A DNA stretch of 64,000 nucleotides from an uncultured Ruminococcus sp. (GTDB taxonomy: Bacteria > Bacillota > Clostridia > Oscillospirales > Ruminococcaceae): assembly GCA_944388405.1 (NCBI GenBank), contig CALXIQ010000006.1, forward strand, positions 62,001 through 126,000, read 5' to 3'. The position numbers were made by a program, and so were the translations under genes. Within the stretch, counting starts at the first letter, position 1. The number at the start of each line of letters is the position of its first letter. Below the pieces are notes generated by a model. It was not told the DNA's origin. It ran no database searches and saw only the letters and a list, made by a program, of their open reading frames with translations. Shown piece by piece: positions 1 through 10,071 of this stretch.

Positions 1-1
1 T

Positions 2-148
2 CAGGGCAGCCTTCAGGCTATTTTAAAGCGGTCGCCTGCACTTATCCAAAACGACATCAAAGCATTTACAGATACTATAAACTCTATTTATGGCGACAGC
101 GAGTTTGACATTGATTTTTGCTACCGCATGAGAATAGGAATAAAATAA
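2..148 (+). CDS. C-terminal 48 residues of an unidentified protein (partial)
   Basis: An open frame enters from the left edge and stops with TAA at 146-148, just before a strong terminator. The visible tail is charged and ends in RMRIGIK. I do not recognise the family, and no membrane segment or motif is visible. The terminator placement and the absence of stops across 48 codons suggest a real gene whose start lies outside the window. Confidence 0.5.
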   Translation, partial: QGSLQAILKRSPALIQNDIKAFTDTINSIYGDSEFDIDFCYRMRIGIK

Positions 149-163
149 CAGGGCATTATAAAA

Positions 164-200
164 GGCTGCCGCACCGTTTATTTTGGTGCGGCAGCCCTTT
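164..200. terminator. Bidirectional intrinsic terminator between convergent genes
   Basis: A perfect 12-bp stem (GGCTGCCGCACC / GGTGCGGCAGCC) encloses a 9-nt AT-rich loop. It is followed by a T-rich tract on the plus strand and preceded by an A run, so it can end transcription of both the partial gene on the left and the esterase gene on the right. Confidence 0.9.
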
Positions 201-221
201 TTACTGCTTATTTAATTTAAA

Positions 222-1396
222 TTAAGACCAGCCCATCTCAGTGTTGATAGCTTCAACCAGCAGGTCGGAAGCTTTTTCATGAGTAGCCTCGGTGAGGTGA
301 TAATCAGCTGCAAGACCGTCGGCCGACTGCTGATTTTCAAACTGTACGCAAACGATATTATCATCGCCTGTTTCCTCGGTGTAGTTGTAAACCGCATATT
401 CAATGCTGGGATAGAGGTTAGCTCCCATTATTCCCAGAGTGCAGAATATTTTTGCGTCGGGGTTGTTTTCACGTATAGTTTTCAGAAATTCCGTGTAAGC
501 CGCAGCAAAGGTATCCATCTTCTCCTGAGTGTTGCAGTAGCTTGCATCGTTGGTGCCAAGGTTTATAACTATGCAATCAGGGGTAAACTTTGCAAAATCC
601 CAGGCTATATCGGAAGGTCTTTCACCGTTTGCAAAGGTGTTGTAGCAAAATCCCAGCGTTTCGTAATATGGCGGGATAGTCTGATTGTCAACTATATTTT
701 CGGGATTAGCCGTATAGCCCGAAATAATTCCGTAGCCGCTTATTGAAACAAGGCTGTAATCAGCGTCAAGCTTCTCGGCAGTCTTGTATGCGTACGCCTT
801 TGTGCAGTCCTCGGTAGCAGTGCTGAAGCTGTGAGTGGGATCCTCATCGTCAACTCCGTAGCCGCAGGTTATGGAATCGCCGATAAATTCAATCTTATGC
901 TCCTTTTCCTCTGTAGGGGCAATGCTGCCGCCGTTAAGCTCCAGATTTCTGATTCCGATGTTGGACATTGCGCACTCGGAAAGCTTTACGATTTTGATTT
1001 CGGCAGTTTCCTCACTCTCCGACTCGAAAAGCACTACGTCCTTTTCTCTTTCATCCATCATAAAGTCCTGAGTTCTTTCGCCGTTTACATATACCGCCAT
1101 TCTCGCTTCGTTGTTGCCTGTTCCTGCGCCGGCGTCGCCAACAAACTGAACCTCAAGCTTGGTTCCGGTGTATGTAAACTCAGCCCCCGTACCGGAAAAA
1201 CCAGATACAGGGTATCGTCCGCAAGATAGGTTCTTCCCAGCAGTTTAACGTTTGAGCTGTCTAAAACGGGATAGCTCATAGTCACACTCTCCTCTTCATT
1301 GCTACTTACGCTTTCGTCGGAATCATTGTTTCCGCAGGAGGCAAAAAGCATTGTTCCTGCAAGTAAAACCGACAGCAAAGCCGCAGATTTCTTCAT
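222..1396 (-). pseudogene. Secreted SGNH-hydrolase / CE2-like carbohydrate esterase lipoprotein, frameshifted
   Basis: Two overlapping frames make one gene. The first (from 1396) has a lipoprotein signal with lipobox LFASC, then a short acidic linker and the start of a beta-sandwich domain. The second (to 222) has an SGNH hydrolase core: block I GDSITCGYG with the nucleophile Ser, block III NLGTNDAS, and a C-terminal His region (DYHLTEATHE). This matches carbohydrate esterase family 2, acetyl esterases acting on plant polysaccharides outside the cell. The frame breaks in a run of five A at 1196-1200; one more base would restore the sequence VFSGTGAEFTYTGTKLE. It could be a recent inactivation, a slippage-controlled gene, or a sequencing error. 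A CRE-like site and a promoter lie directly upstream. Confidence 0.75.
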
Positions 1397-1425
1397 ATTA
1401 ACCAGCTCCTTTCAGCTATGACCTT

Positions 1426-1463
1426 ATTATATCACATTAAAACCTAAAATGCAACCGTTTACA
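1426..1463 (-). promoter_or_regulatory. Esterase promoter with overlapping CRE-like catabolite operator
   Basis: On the minus strand TTGCAT (1449-1454) and TATAAT (1426-1431) are 17 bp apart. Overlapping the -35 box, 1450-1463 reads TGTAAACGGTTGCA, which fits the CcpA site consensus TGNAANCGNWNNCA. CcpA binding there would block RNA polymerase and repress the esterase on preferred sugars (inference). Confidence 0.65.
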
Positions 1464-1570
1464 CAAATAAAGCAGCTTTTTTGACCTATCCCGACATAAA
1501 AACAAACTCCGCCTGAACTCCGGGAAAACGGGAGAAAATCAACGCCGGCAGTCCCGTTTATCGCCACAGC

Positions 1571-1605
1571 AAAAAACGGCGCAACCTTCAAGGTTACACC
1601 GTTTT
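1571..1605 (-). terminator. Terminator of the ribosomal cluster after rplQ
   Basis: On the minus strand a long stem (AAAACGGTGTAACC / GGTTGCGCCGTTTT) ends in a run of T. It lies 10 bp after the rplQ stop, so it closes the S10-spc-alpha transcript. Confidence 0.85.
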
Positions 1606-1614
1606 GATTTGATA

Positions 1615-1956
1615 TTATACCAACTGAATTATAGCCATTTCTGCAGCGTCGCCGCGGCGGGGTCCGATCTTTATGATCTTTGTATAACCGCCGTTTCTTC
1701 CCGAATAGGAAGGAGCAATGTCATCAAAAAGCTTCTTGGCTACGCTTTCTTTTGTGATGTAGGAAAGCGCCTGACGCTTTGAATGAAGGTCGCCCGCTTT
1801 GCCTAAAGTAATCATCTTTTCGGTCATAGCGCTAACCTCTTTAGCTCTTGTTACAGTTGTTTCAATCTTACCGTTTTCAAGAAGGTATGTGACCATTGCT
1901 CTGAGCATTGCCTTTCTGTGGTCAGTAGCCCTTCCCAGCTTTCTTGTGCCTGGCAT
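1615..1956 (-). CDS. rplQ: 50S ribosomal protein L17
   Basis: 113 residues, the usual bacterial length. The N-terminal [21 protein letters not shown] segment, split around the conserved RKLGR and HR positions, is typical of L17. It is a large-subunit protein near the exit tunnel. It is the last gene of the alpha operon, 18 bp after rpoA and just before the terminator. Confidence 0.97.
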   Translation of the reverse strand: MPGTRKLGRATDHRKAMLRAMVTYLLENGKIETTVTRAKEVSAMTEKMITLGKAGDLHSKRQALSYITKESVAKKLFDDIAPSYSGRNGGYTKIIKIGPRRGDAAEMAIIQLV

Positions 1957-1974
1957 AGATATTCACTCCTTACA

Positions 1975-2934
1975 TTATTTATCTTCTTCAGAACTGAGGT
2001 CATAGCCCAGCGAATGGAGCTTTTCCTTAACCTCGTCAAATGATTTCTTACCAAGGTTTCTAACCTTCATCATTTCTTCTGCCGACTTTTCAATCAAGTC
2101 GTTTACGGTGTTGATTCCCGCACGCTTCAGACAGTTAAACGAACGCACGGATAAGTCAAGTTCCTCAATGGTCATCTCCAGGATTTTTTCCTTACCCTTG
2201 TCATCTTTTTCTACCATCATCTCAACAACATTTGTCTCTTCGGACAAATCTATAAAGAGATTCAGATGCTCGTTGAGGAGTTTGGCTGCCAATGACACAG
2301 CTTCCTTAGCGGAGATTGTTCCGTCGGTCCATACCTCCAGAGTAAGCTTGTCATAATCGGTAATCTGACCTACACGGGTATTGTCAACCGTAAAGTTTAC
2401 CTTCAATACCGGCGTATAAATACTGTCAACGGCAATCACACCGATGGGTGCGTTGGTCATAAGCGCCTTGTTTTTCTCAGCGGAAACGTAACCCCTGCCT
2501 CTGTCGATTACAATTTCCATATAAAGCTTAGCGCCTGCGTCCAGCGTAGCAATATGCATATCAGGAACCAGAATATCAACCTCAGAGTCGGTTTTAATAT
2601 CGCCTGCAGTAACGACGCACTCGCCCTCCGCCTCGATATAAATAGTCTTGGGACCCTCGCCGTACAGCTTTGCAGTCAGTCCCTTGAGATTAAGGATGAT
2701 TTCTGTTACATCTTCCTTAACTCCGGGTATTGTAGATAATTCGTGGTGTACGCCGTCTATCTTTACTGAGGTAACAGCTACACCGGGCAAAGAGGAGAGC
2801 AGTACTCTTCTGAGAGAGTTTCCCAGAGTAATACCGTAGCCGCGCTCTAACGGCTCGAGAATAAACTTACCGTAAGTTCCGTCGCTTTTAAGCTCGGCCG
2901 TTTCAATTTCAGGCTTTTCTATTTTTTCAAGCAT
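1975..2934 (-). CDS. rpoA: DNA-directed RNA polymerase alpha subunit
   Basis: 319 residues, the normal size. The N-terminal assembly domain (about 1-230) carries the [20 protein letters not shown] region that forms the dimer and binds beta. The C-terminal domain (about 250-312) has the [14 protein letters not shown] helix-hairpin-helix that contacts UP elements and activators. It sits between rpsD and rplQ, the standard alpha operon position. A 99-bp spacer separates it from rpsD. Confidence 0.98.
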   Translation of the reverse strand: MLEKIEKPEIETAELKSDGTYGKFILEPLERGYGITLGNSLRRVLLSSLPGVAVTSVKIDGVHHELSTIPGVKEDVTEIILNLKGLTAKLYGEGPKTIYIEAEGECVVTAGDIKTDSEVDILVPDMHIATLDAGAKLYMEIVIDRGRGYVSAEKNKALMTNAPIGVIAVDSIYTPVLKVNFTVDNTRVGQITDYDKLTLEVWTDGTISAKEAVSLAAKLLNEHLNLFIDLSEETNVVEMMVEKDDKGKEKILEMTIEELDLSVRSFNCLKRAGINTVNDLIEKSAEEMMKVRNLGKKSFDEVKEKLHSLGYDLSSEEDK

Positions 2935-3033
2935 TTAAAACCCTCCTGTTTTCAAACTCGAATAGTTTTTAGACGAATAAATGGTTCTATAGTTCCAGAT
3001 AACCACAATGCAGAAAACACTCTGCAATTTAGA

Positions 3034-3630
3034 TTACTTAGAATACAACTCAACTATGAGGTGTTCTTCGATTTCGTAATCCAGATCTTCCTTAACAGGC
3101 ATACGAACAACCGTAGCGCTCTGCTGGTCCTTGTTTACATCAAGCCATGTAGGAGTAAGTCTGCCGGCTGTTGTTTCGATAATCTGCTTGAATTTCTCGC
3201 TCTTCTTGCTGTTGTCCCTGAGAGAAATAACATCGCCGACCTTGATTCTGTAGGAAGGAATATCAACTCTTTTGCCGTTTACGTTGTAATGGCCGTGAAC
3301 AACCAGCTGACGAGCCTCACGTCTTGTGGTGGCAAGACCCATTCTGAATACAACGTTGTCAAGTCTTGACTCGCAGAGAGTAATCAGGTTGTTACCTGCC
3401 TGACCTTCCATCTTCTGAGCGATTTCAAAATAGTGATAGAACTGCTTTTCAAGCATTCCGTATATAAATTTCAGCTTCTGCTTTTCCTTCAGCTGAAGTC
3501 CGTATTCGGAAACCTTCTTTCTCTTGTTGGCATTGGGGTCGCGCTTTGTTTCCTTTGCAACGCCCATAACCATAGGGCTGATTCCGAGATATTTACATCT
3601 CTTAAGAATCGGTTCTCTGTTTACTGCCAT
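3034..3630 (-). CDS. rpsD: 30S ribosomal protein S4, zinc-free form
   Basis: 198 residues with the S4 RNA-binding domain (RLDNVVFRMGLATTRREARQ) in the middle. The N-terminus (AVNREPILKRCKYLGIS) has a single Cys, so it lacks the four-Cys zinc site of the zinc-binding S4 form. S4 starts 30S assembly by binding 16S rRNA. Alpha operons often autoregulate through S4; the 90-bp spacer to rpsK was not resolved into a known operator. Confidence 0.96.
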   Translation of the reverse strand: MAVNREPILKRCKYLGISPMVMGVAKETKRDPNANKRKKVSEYGLQLKEKQKLKFIYGMLEKQFYHYFEIAQKMEGQAGNNLITLCESRLDNVVFRMGLATTRREARQLVVHGHYNVNGKRVDIPSYRIKVGDVISLRDNSKKSEKFKQIIETTAGRLTPTWLDVNKDQQSATVVRMPVKEDLDYEIEEHLIVELYSK

Positions 3631-3720
3631 AGTAATAAACCTCCGTTTTCAATGTTGTATCGGGCCTTAAAGCAACGCCTTTACCCGACTTTGAGTAAAC
3701 TTAAAACTCAAATTGTCTTA

Positions 3721-4119
3721 TTATACACGTCTTCTCTTAGGAGGACGACATCCGTTGTGAGGGATAGGAGTAACGTCCTTAATCAGTCTTACTTCCAAAT
3801 CCTCTGACTGCAAAGCTCTGATAGCGGCTTCTCTTCCTGCACCGGGACCCTTTACAAAAACCTCAACAGTCTTGAGTCCGTGCTCCTTGGCAGCTCTTGC
3901 AGCTGTTTCAGCAGCAGTCTGCGCAGCAAACGGAGTAGACTTCTTTGAACCTCTGAATCCCAGTCCGCCAGCGGAAGCCCATGAAATAGCGTTGCCCTGC
4001 ATATCGGTAATGGTAACTATCGTGTTGTTGAAAGTTGACTGGATATGAACCTGTCCCTGTTCAATGTTCTTCCTCTCGCGACGGCGACGGATAGTAGTCT
4101 TCTTCTTAGGCTGAGCCAT
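3721..4119 (-). CDS. rpsK: 30S ribosomal protein S11
   Basis: 132 residues. The core [15 protein letters not shown] and the C-terminal [12 protein letters not shown] are hallmarks of S11, which lies on the platform of the small subunit near the mRNA path. It is 14 bp downstream of rpsM with a good ribosome site. Confidence 0.97.
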   Translation of the reverse strand: MAQPKKKTTIRRRRERKNIEQGQVHIQSTFNNTIVTITDMQGNAISWASAGGLGFRGSKKSTPFAAQTAAETAARAAKEHGLKTVEVFVKGPGAGREAAIRALQSEDLEVRLIKDVTPIPHNGCRPPKRRRV

Positions 4120-4133
4120 TGTTCACACCCTCC

Positions 4134-4502
4134 TTACTTCTTCTTGTTAGCGATTGTCTTAACAGGTCCCTTGCGGGTTCTTGCGTTTGTCTTGGTTCTC
4201 TGTCCTCTTACAGGCAGACCTCTTCTGTGACGAACGCCTCTGTAGCAACCAATTTCAACAAGTCTCTTGATGTTAAGAGCAACGTTTCTTCTCAGGTCGC
4301 CCTCAACAGTTAAATTCTTATCAATGTAATCACGCAATTTTGCTACGTCCTCTTCGGAAAGATCCTTTACTCTTGTATCGGGATTTACCTCTGTTTCCTT
4401 GAGAATCTTAGTAGCGGTTTTCTGACCGATGCCGTAGATATAAGTCAGACCGATTTCAACTCTTTTATCCTTTGGCAGGTCGATTCCAGCAATACGAGCC
4501 AT
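4134..4502 (-). CDS. rpsM: 30S ribosomal protein S13
   Basis: 122 residues beginning [14 protein letters not shown], the classic S13 start, with YIYGIG and the basic C-terminus ([14 protein letters not shown]) that reaches toward the P-site tRNA. It forms inter-subunit bridges from the head of 30S. It lies 29 bp after rpmJ in the alpha operon. Confidence 0.98.
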   Translation of the reverse strand: MARIAGIDLPKDKRVEIGLTYIYGIGQKTATKILKETEVNPDTRVKDLSEEDVAKLRDYIDKNLTVEGDLRRNVALNIKRLVEIGCYRGVRHRRGLPVRGQRTKTNARTRKGPVKTIANKKK

Positions 4503-4531
4503 TATTTAGCTGCACCTCCATTATTGGTTTG

Positions 4532-4645
4532 TTAGCCCTGACGTTGTTTATGCTTAGGATTCTGGCAGATCACCATGATCTTGCCCTTTCTCTTGATTAC
4601 CTTGCATTTTTCGCAGATAGGCTTAACTGAAGGTCTTACTTTCAT
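4532..4645 (-). CDS. rpmJ: 50S ribosomal protein L36, zinc-binding form
   Basis: A 37-residue frame (start [16 protein letters not shown]) with GGAGG upstream of ATG at 4645. It keeps the C-x2-C, Cys and His zinc ligands (CEKC, ICQNPKH), so it is the zinc-containing form. The position between infA and rpsM is standard. Confidence 0.97.
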   Translation of the reverse strand: MKVRPSVKPICEKCKVIKRKGKIMVICQNPKHKQRQG

Positions 4646-4716
4646 TGAAATACCTCCTTTTAACATTACACAGGAATCAGCATTTTGCAGATTCCTAACT
4701 TATGATGAAAAGCAAA

Positions 4717-4935
4717 TTATTTCGCTCTCCAGGTTATTCTTCCCTTTGTCAAGTCATAAGGTGACATCTCGACCGTTACCTTATCACCGGGTACGATACG
4801 AATGTAATTCATACGAAGCTTACCCGAAACATGGGCAAGAATTTTATGACCGTTTGAAAGTTCAACCTGAAACGTTGCGTTAGGCAGCGCCTCCACAACA
4901 GTTCCTTCAACTTCAATTACATCTTCTTTTGACAT
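4717..4935 (-). CDS. infA: Translation initiation factor IF-1
   Basis: 72 residues forming one OB fold ([19 protein letters not shown] at the start, then [18 protein letters not shown]). IF-1 binds the 30S A site with IF-2 and IF-3 during initiation. It lies between the KOW protein and rpmJ, as in most Firmicutes. Confidence 0.98.
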   Translation of the reverse strand: MSKEDVIEVEGTVVEALPNATFQVELSNGHKILAHVSGKLRMNYIRIVPGDKVTVEMSPYDLTKGRITWRAK

Positions 4936-4952
4936 TAAAATACCTCCCCGTC

Positions 4953-5222
4953 CTAAGGCTGACGGTCTGCATGATTTAAAGCCCGGGTTTCAAACTCATA
5001 AATCAGCTTTCTCAACTTTTTGTTTGTCAGTCCGTCGGTATCAATCAACGTATCAGTGGGTGAAATGTGCTTTATATTCTTTCGCTTGGGTTTTTCAAGC
5101 CTTCGCTCTTTTCCGTCTGCGATTTCAACAAAGCCGCCGTCAACCGCCACAGCAACGAACCAGCGGTCTTTATCACGGCCCGCGCACGCTTTTACTACCG
5201 AACCGACTTTTATATTACTCAC
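4953..5222 (-). CDS. KOW-domain (L14e/L27e-like) putative RNA-binding protein
   Basis: 89 residues. The N-terminus ([20 protein letters not shown]) is a KOW motif of the kind found in ribosomal L14e/L6e/L27e proteins, followed by a basic patch ([16 protein letters not shown]). Small KOW proteins are common at this spot, between map and infA, in Clostridia and Bacilli. The role is not established; ribosome or rRNA binding is inferred from the fold and the neighbourhood. Confidence 0.8.
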   Translation of the reverse strand: MSNIKVGSVVKACAGRDKDRWFVAVAVDGGFVEIADGKERRLEKPKRKNIKHISPTDTLIDTDGLTNKKLRKLIYEFETRALNHADRQP

Positions 5223-5232
5223 AACGCCTCTC

Positions 5233-5979
5233 CTACGGCTGCGTCAGAATAAACGCACCGTCTGAGGTTACAGCGATTGTATGCTCAAAATGAGCGGACA
5301 GCTTTCCGTCGCGGGTTTTGACGGTCCATTCATCTGGCATAACCTTTATGGCGGCGGTTCCTTCGTTTATCATAGGTTCGATAGCGATAACCATACCTGC
5401 CGTAAGTCTGATACCGTGACCCTCCTTGCCGAAATTAGGCACCTCGGGTTCCTCGTGAAGATTTTTTCCCACGCCGTGGCCGACAAATTCCCTTACTACT
5501 GAAAAACCGTTCTCTTCGTTATATTTCTGAATCGCCGCACCGATATCTCCCAGTCTTACTCCGGGTTTAACCATCTTTATCGCAATATAAAGACTTTCCT
5601 CGGTGGACTTCATCAGAGCCTTTGCCTTTTCGGATATTTCACCTACCGCAAAGGTTTTAGCAGAATCTCCGTGATAGCCGTCGATATAAGCGCCGACGTC
5701 TACCGAAACTATATCCCCCTCTTCAAGTTTGCGGGGACCGGGTATTCCGTGAATTACCTCGTCGTTGACGGAAATACAGGCTGAGCCGGGAAATCCGGCA
5801 TACCCCAGAAAGCTGGGCTTTGCTCCGTGAGAGGTAATATATCTGCGAACGACCGTATCAAGCTCCTTGGTAGTCATACCCGGCCTGATAGCCTCGCCCG
5901 CCGCAATCAATGCTCCGGCAGTGATTTTGCCCGCCTTCTGCATTTTTGCGATTTCTTTATTTGATTTAACGCATATCAT
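5233..5979 (-). CDS. map: Methionine aminopeptidase, type I
   Basis: 248 residues with the metal-ligand pattern of MetAP type I: VDVGAYIDGYHGDSAKTF (two Asp), GHGVG (His) and AIEPM (Glu), plus a late Glu (AHFEHTIAV). It removes the initiator Met from new proteins. It shares the spc operon with adk (17-bp gap) and overlaps no neighbour. No N-terminal zinc-finger extension is present. Confidence 0.97.
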   Translation of the reverse strand: MICVKSNKEIAKMQKAGKITAGALIAAGEAIRPGMTTKELDTVVRRYITSHGAKPSFLGYAGFPGSACISVNDEVIHGIPGPRKLEEGDIVSVDVGAYIDGYHGDSAKTFAVGEISEKAKALMKSTEESLYIAIKMVKPGVRLGDIGAAIQKYNEENGFSVVREFVGHGVGKNLHEEPEVPNFGKEGHGIRLTAGMVIAIEPMINEGTAAIKVMPDEWTVKTRDGKLSAHFEHTIAVTSDGAFILTQP

Positions 5980-5996
5980 AAAAACGCCTTCTTCTT

Positions 5997-6629
5997 TTAT
6001 GCGTTCACTGCCTCAAGCGTCAGTCTTGAAGTATCTGCAACTTCTTCTTGTCCCTCTACGGTAACAAGCTTGCCCTGAGCTTCGTAATAGTCCTTGAGGG
6101 GAGCGGTCTGCTCATGATATGTCTTAAGTCTGCTTTTAACGGTTTCAGGCTCGTCATCCTTACGGATTACAAGCTGCTTTCCGCAGACGTCGCAAACGCC
6201 TTCTACCTTGCTGGGCTTGTAGTCAACGTGATAGGTTGCGCCGCAGTCGAGACATACTCTTCTGCCGCCCAGTCTCTGCTGAATCTTCTCATCGGGGACA
6301 TGAATCTCGATTACCTTGTCGATCGTCACTCCCATAGCGTCCAGCGCCTCAGCCTGAGGAACCGTTCTTGGGAAGCCGTCGAGGATAAAGCCGTTCTGAG
6401 CGTCCGGCTCCTTGATTCTGTCCTTGAGAATGCCGATAACAATATCGTCGGAAACAAGGTCGCCGGCGTCCATAGCCGCCTTGGCCTTAAGACCATACTC
6501 GGTGCCTGCCTTTACGGCAGCTCTGAGCATATTTCCCGTTGAAATTGTAGGAATATTCAACGCCTTGCAGATAACCTCTGCCTGTGTACCTTTTCCCGCT
6601 CCGGGAGCACCTAATAATATAAGATTCAT
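5997..6629 (-). CDS. adk: Adenylate kinase, zinc-binding LID form
   Basis: 210 residues. The P-loop [10 protein letters not shown] is at residues 7-16, the NMP-binding segment follows, and the LID holds four cysteines (CLDCGATYH ... CDVCGK) typical of the Gram-positive zinc form. It interconverts AMP, ADP and ATP. It is located between secY (26-bp gap) and map. Confidence 0.98.
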   Translation of the reverse strand: MNLILLGAPGAGKGTQAEVICKALNIPTISTGNMLRAAVKAGTEYGLKAKAAMDAGDLVSDDIVIGILKDRIKEPDAQNGFILDGFPRTVPQAEALDAMGVTIDKVIEIHVPDEKIQQRLGGRRVCLDCGATYHVDYKPSKVEGVCDVCGKQLVIRKDDEPETVKSRLKTYHEQTAPLKDYYEAQGKLVTVEGQEEVADTSRLTLEAVNA

Positions 6630-6655
6630 AACTTTACTCCTCTTGACTTATTGAC

Positions 6656-7954
6656 TTATTCAAGAAATCCCTTGTGATGACGCATCATCATCTGTGATTC
6701 CATAGTTCTTACCGTTTCAAGAGCAACGCTTACAACGATGAGTATCGAAGTACCACCCATTGCGATGTTTACGCCTGTAGCAGCGCCGAAGATAATCGGG
6801 AAGATAGCGATTATTCCAAGGAATACTGCTCCCACCAGAGTTATCTTTGACAAAATTCTCTTGATGTAGTCGCTTGTGGGCTTTCCGGGTCTTATTCCGG
6901 GAATGCCGCCGTTATTCTGTCTGAGGTTATTTGCAATCTCCACAGGATTGTACTGCATTGAAACATAGAAGTAATTAAAGGCTATGATCAATACGAAATA
7001 CAGACAAGCATAGAAGGGATGAGTGTAGCTGAACCAATCCAGCAGTCCGTCATAGAAGCTGCCGGGGGTAGGTGTAATAAACAGCTCAAGAGTGGAGGGA
7101 AGCGACATAAACGCCATTGCGAAGATGATGGGAAGAACGCCGCTCATTGCAATCTTAACGGGAATAAACGTGTTCTGTCCGCCATACTGCTTTCTGCCTA
7201 CCACACGCTTTGCGTACTGAATTGGGATACGTCTTTCGGCGTTGTTCATAAAGATTATGAACGCAATCATCAGCACAAAGATAACGATGATAATAGGAAC
7301 AAGAACCATATATCTTGCTTCGCCTGTTCTCATAAGCTCGATAAGCGACCATACTGCAGAAGGTCCTCTTGCGATGATACCTGCAAACAGCAGCATTGAG
7401 ATACCGTTGCCGATACCCTTTTCGTTAATCTGATCGCCCAGCCAGATGGTAAGGGACGAACCTGCGGTAAAGCAGGCAATTATAACGATCTCGGCATAAA
7501 TCTTTTCCCAGCCGTCGGTATACATAAGAGCGTTTGCTGACCTGCCCAGCGTAAGATAATACGCCCACGCCTGGAACAGAGAAATCGCCAGTGCAGTATA
7601 CTTTGTAATCTTGTTAAGCTTCTTTCTGCCCTCCGGGCCCTCTTTCGCCAGTCTTTCCAGCGGAGGAAGGGCATAGGTAAGCAGCTGAATGATAATCTGC
7701 GCATTGATGTAAGGACCTACAGACAGTGCCAGCAGAGTAGCCTGTGAAAAGTTACCTCCCGACAGCACGTTCAGATAACTGAAAAAGTTACCCGAAGCGC
7801 TGCTTGCCTCAAACCATGACGCAAGTGCGGCAGAATCCAGATAGGGAACAGGAATTGCGCCGCCTACACGGTATATAATTATGATAAAAAATGTAAACAA
7901 AAGCTTCCTTTTTAATTCAGGAACTTTCCATGCATTACGAAATGTTTCTATCAC
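6656..7954 (-). CDS. secY: Protein translocase subunit SecY
   Basis: 432 residues, with ten hydrophobic segments expected from the family and visible in the translation. The start (FRNAWKVPELKRKLLFTF), the plug and gate regions, and the cytoplasmic loop GKPTSDYIKRILSKIT are typical. It forms the SecYEG channel that exports proteins such as the secreted enzymes here. Stop and start are separated by only 2 bp from rplO, so translation is likely coupled. Confidence 0.98.
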   Translation of the reverse strand: MIETFRNAWKVPELKRKLLFTFFIIIIYRVGGAIPVPYLDSAALASWFEASSASGNFFSYLNVLSGGNFSQATLLALSVGPYINAQIIIQLLTYALPPLERLAKEGPEGRKKLNKITKYTALAISLFQAWAYYLTLGRSANALMYTDGWEKIYAEIVIIACFTAGSSLTIWLGDQINEKGIGNGISMLLFAGIIARGPSAVWSLIELMRTGEARYMVLVPIIIVIFVLMIAFIIFMNNAERRIPIQYAKRVVGRKQYGGQNTFIPVKIAMSGVLPIIFAMAFMSLPSTLELFITPTPGSFYDGLLDWFSYTHPFYACLYFVLIIAFNYFYVSMQYNPVEIANNLRQNNGGIPGIRPGKPTSDYIKRILSKITLVGAVFLGIIAIFPIIFGAATGVNIAMGGTSILIVVSVALETVRTMESQMMMRHHKGFLE

Positions 7955-7956
7955 AA

Positions 7957-8397
7957 TTACATCACCTCAACCTTCCCGCCTGCCTTTTCGATCTTTTCCT
8001 TAGCAGAAGCTGAGAAAGCTGCAGCCTTTACTGTGAGATTCTTAGTAAGCTCACCGTTTCCGAGAACCTTGACTCCGTCAAGCTCCTTCTTTACAAGACC
8101 TGCTGCCTTGAGCAGCTCAGTGTCAACAACCGTGCCGTCAACAAACTTCTCCAGATCGGATACGTTGATTACGGCATACTCCGTTGCAAAAATGTTATTG
8201 AATCCTCTCTTAGGAATTCTTCTTGCAAGCGTTGTCTGACCTCCTTCAAATCCCGGTCTTACTCCGCCGCCGGAACGTGCGTTCTGACCCTTGTGACCCT
8301 TACCGGCAGTCTTGCCGTTTCCGGAGCCATGTCCGCGGCCCTTGCGCTTTACGTCCTTCTTAGAACCCTCGGCAGGTGATAATTCGTGCAATTTCAT
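7957..8397 (-). CDS. rplO: 50S ribosomal protein L15
   Basis: 146 residues. The glycine- and basic-rich N-terminus ([20 protein letters not shown]) and the [10 protein letters not shown] motif are diagnostic of L15, a late-assembly protein of the 50S subunit. It is directly upstream of secY. Confidence 0.98.
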   Translation of the reverse strand: MKLHELSPAEGSKKDVKRKGRGHGSGNGKTAGKGHKGQNARSGGGVRPGFEGGQTTLARRIPKRGFNNIFATEYAVINVSDLEKFVDGTVVDTELLKAAGLVKKELDGVKVLGNGELTKNLTVKAAAFSASAKEKIEKAGGKVEVM

Positions 8398-8417
8398 GTG
8401 TTTCGCACCTCCTTGCT

Positions 8418-8597
8418 TTACGCTTCGGTTACTTTAATAAGATGTGATATAACCTTAATCTTTCCCTGTGTCTGAGCGTTATCAGGCTGGGTGGTTACAT
8501 CACCTATTTTTCTAAGACCAAGAGAATTAGCTGTCAGCACTTGCTTCTTAATCTTAGAGTTAAGGCTTCTAACCAACTCGATTTTCAAGTTTGCCAT
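8418..8597 (-). CDS. rpmD: 50S ribosomal protein L30
   Basis: A 59-residue frame starting [19 protein letters not shown] with a good ribosome site. It contains the L30 core [16 protein letters not shown]. It sits between rpsE and rplO exactly where L30 is expected. Confidence 0.96.
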   Translation of the reverse strand: MANLKIELVRSLNSKIKKQVLTANSLGLRKIGDVTTQPDNAQTQGKIKVISHLIKVTEA

Positions 8598-8610
8598 TGC
8601 TGTTTCCTCC

Positions 8611-9111
8611 TTAGCCTAAAATTTCATTTACAGTCTTGCCTCTCTTCTCGGCTACCTGTTCAGCCGACTTGATGGAAGAAAGACCGTTGATTGTAGCTCT
8701 TACAACGTTGCAAGGGTTGTTTGAACGAAGCGACTTCGCTCTTATATCCTTGATTCCCGCTGCTTCCACTACAGCTCTTACCGTGCCGCCAGCGATAACT
8801 CCGGTACCGGCTGCGGCAGGCTTCAGCAGAACTTCGCCTGCTCCGAACTTACCGATAATCTCGTGGGGGATAGTAGTATCTTTAAGAGAAATCTTGATAA
8901 GATTCTTCTTAGCATCCTCAATGCCCTTGCGAATAGCGTCGGGAACTTCGCTTGATTTACCGATTCCGAAACCTACTGTTCCGTTTCCGTCGCCCACAAC
9001 GATAAGCGCAGAGAACTTCATAATACGTCCGCCCTTAACAGTCTTGGATACTCTGTTAATTGCGACTACCTTTTCGCTAAGTTCCAATGTTGAAGCATCT
9101 ATTATAGCCAA
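8611..9111 (-). CDS. rpsE: 30S ribosomal protein S5
   Basis: 166 residues. The N-terminal double-stranded-RNA-binding-like domain ([17 protein letters not shown]) and the C-terminal domain ([18 protein letters not shown]) are both intact. S5 affects decoding accuracy; the loop VKGGR is where spectinomycin-resistance changes arise in other bacteria and looks wild type here. Confidence 0.98.
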   Translation of the reverse strand: MAIIDASTLELSEKVVAINRVSKTVKGGRIMKFSALIVVGDGNGTVGFGIGKSSEVPDAIRKGIEDAKKNLIKISLKDTTIPHEIIGKFGAGEVLLKPAAAGTGVIAGGTVRAVVEAAGIKDIRAKSLRSNNPCNVVRATINGLSSIKSAEQVAEKRGKTVNEILG

Positions 9112-9126
9112 AAGTATACCCTCCTT

Positions 9127-9486
9127 TTAGAACTTGAGTCCGCCTTCGCGAGCTCCGTCTGCTAATTCTTGAATGCGTCCGTGATAGAGATAACCGCCTC
9201 TGTCGAATACGACATTTTCGATTCCCTTATCAGCAGCCGCTTTAGCGATCATTTCGCCTACCTTGCGAGCGCCTTCCTTGTTGCCGCCGTTTCCTTCAAA
9301 ATCCTTGGACATTGAAGAAGCTGCGCAAAGGGTTACGCCGTTGATATCGTCAATGATCTGCGCATATATATGCTTTGAGGAGCGGAATACGTTCAGGCGC
9401 GGACACTCGGGAGTGCCGGATACTTTATTGCGGACTCTTGCGTGTCTTTTTGCTCTTGCCTTCGCTCTGTCAAGCTTTTTCACCAT
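9127..9486 (-). CDS. rplR: 50S ribosomal protein L18
   Basis: 119 residues. [18 protein letters not shown] and the C-terminal [12 protein letters not shown] are conserved L18 signatures. L18 binds 5S rRNA with L5 and L25. It is in the spc operon, with a 15-bp gap to rpsE and 19 bp to rplF. Confidence 0.98.
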   Translation of the reverse strand: MVKKLDRAKARAKRHARVRNKVSGTPECPRLNVFRSSKHIYAQIIDDINGVTLCAASSMSKDFEGNGGNKEGARKVGEMIAKAAADKGIENVVFDRGGYLYHGRIQELADGAREGGLKF

Positions 9487-9505
9487 AGTAATTCTCTCCT
9501 TTTAA

Positions 9506-10057
9506 TTACTTCTTGCTGCCCTTACCGGCCTTACCTTCCTTGCGGATGATATACTCGCCGGTATAGCGAATACCCTTGCCCTTGTAAGGCTCAGGCGGAC
9601 GCTTTTCACGGATTTCACAAGCGAACTGACCTACTGCCTGCTTATCGATGCCCGAAACTACAATCTGGTTGGGCTGCGGAACGTCGATCTTGATATCGTC
9701 TGTTTCAGGAACAATAACCTGATGAGAGAAACCAAGGTTCATTACAAGGTTCTTACCCTGCTTCTGCGCTCTGTAACCTACGCCCACAATTTCAAGCGTC
9801 TTTGAAAAACCGTTTGTAACGCCTTCAACCATGTTGAAAATAAGCGTTCTTGTCAGACCGTGGAGCGATTTGTGGAACTTATCCTCTGAAGGACGAGCTA
9901 CCGTTACCGTTCCATTCTCCGACTTGATTATCATATCCTTGTTAAAGGATTTTGTCAGTGTTCCCTTAGGGCCTTTAACTGTTACCACATTTCCGTCTGC
10001 AACAGTAACCTCTACGCCGGCAGGAACACTAATAGGCTTAATTCCGATTCTTGACAT
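9506..10057 (-). CDS. rplF: 50S ribosomal protein L6
   Basis: 183 residues with a duplicated L6 fold. [17 protein letters not shown] starts the protein, and the C-terminal signature [19 protein letters not shown] is conserved. L6 lies near the factor-binding site of 50S. Confidence 0.98.
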   Translation of the reverse strand: MSRIGIKPISVPAGVEVTVADGNVVTVKGPKGTLTKSFNKDMIIKSENGTVTVARPSEDKFHKSLHGLTRTLIFNMVEGVTNGFSKTLEIVGVGYRAQKQGKNLVMNLGFSHQVIVPETDDIKIDVPQPNQIVVSGIDKQAVGQFACEIREKRPPEPYKGKGIRYTGEYIIRKEGKAGKGSKK

Positions 10058-10071
10058 AATATTAGTCCTCC

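Noticed and set aside
279..746. 155-codon plus-strand frame opposite the esterase
   Set aside because: It is antisense to an SGNH core with clear motifs and has no ribosome site or family pattern.
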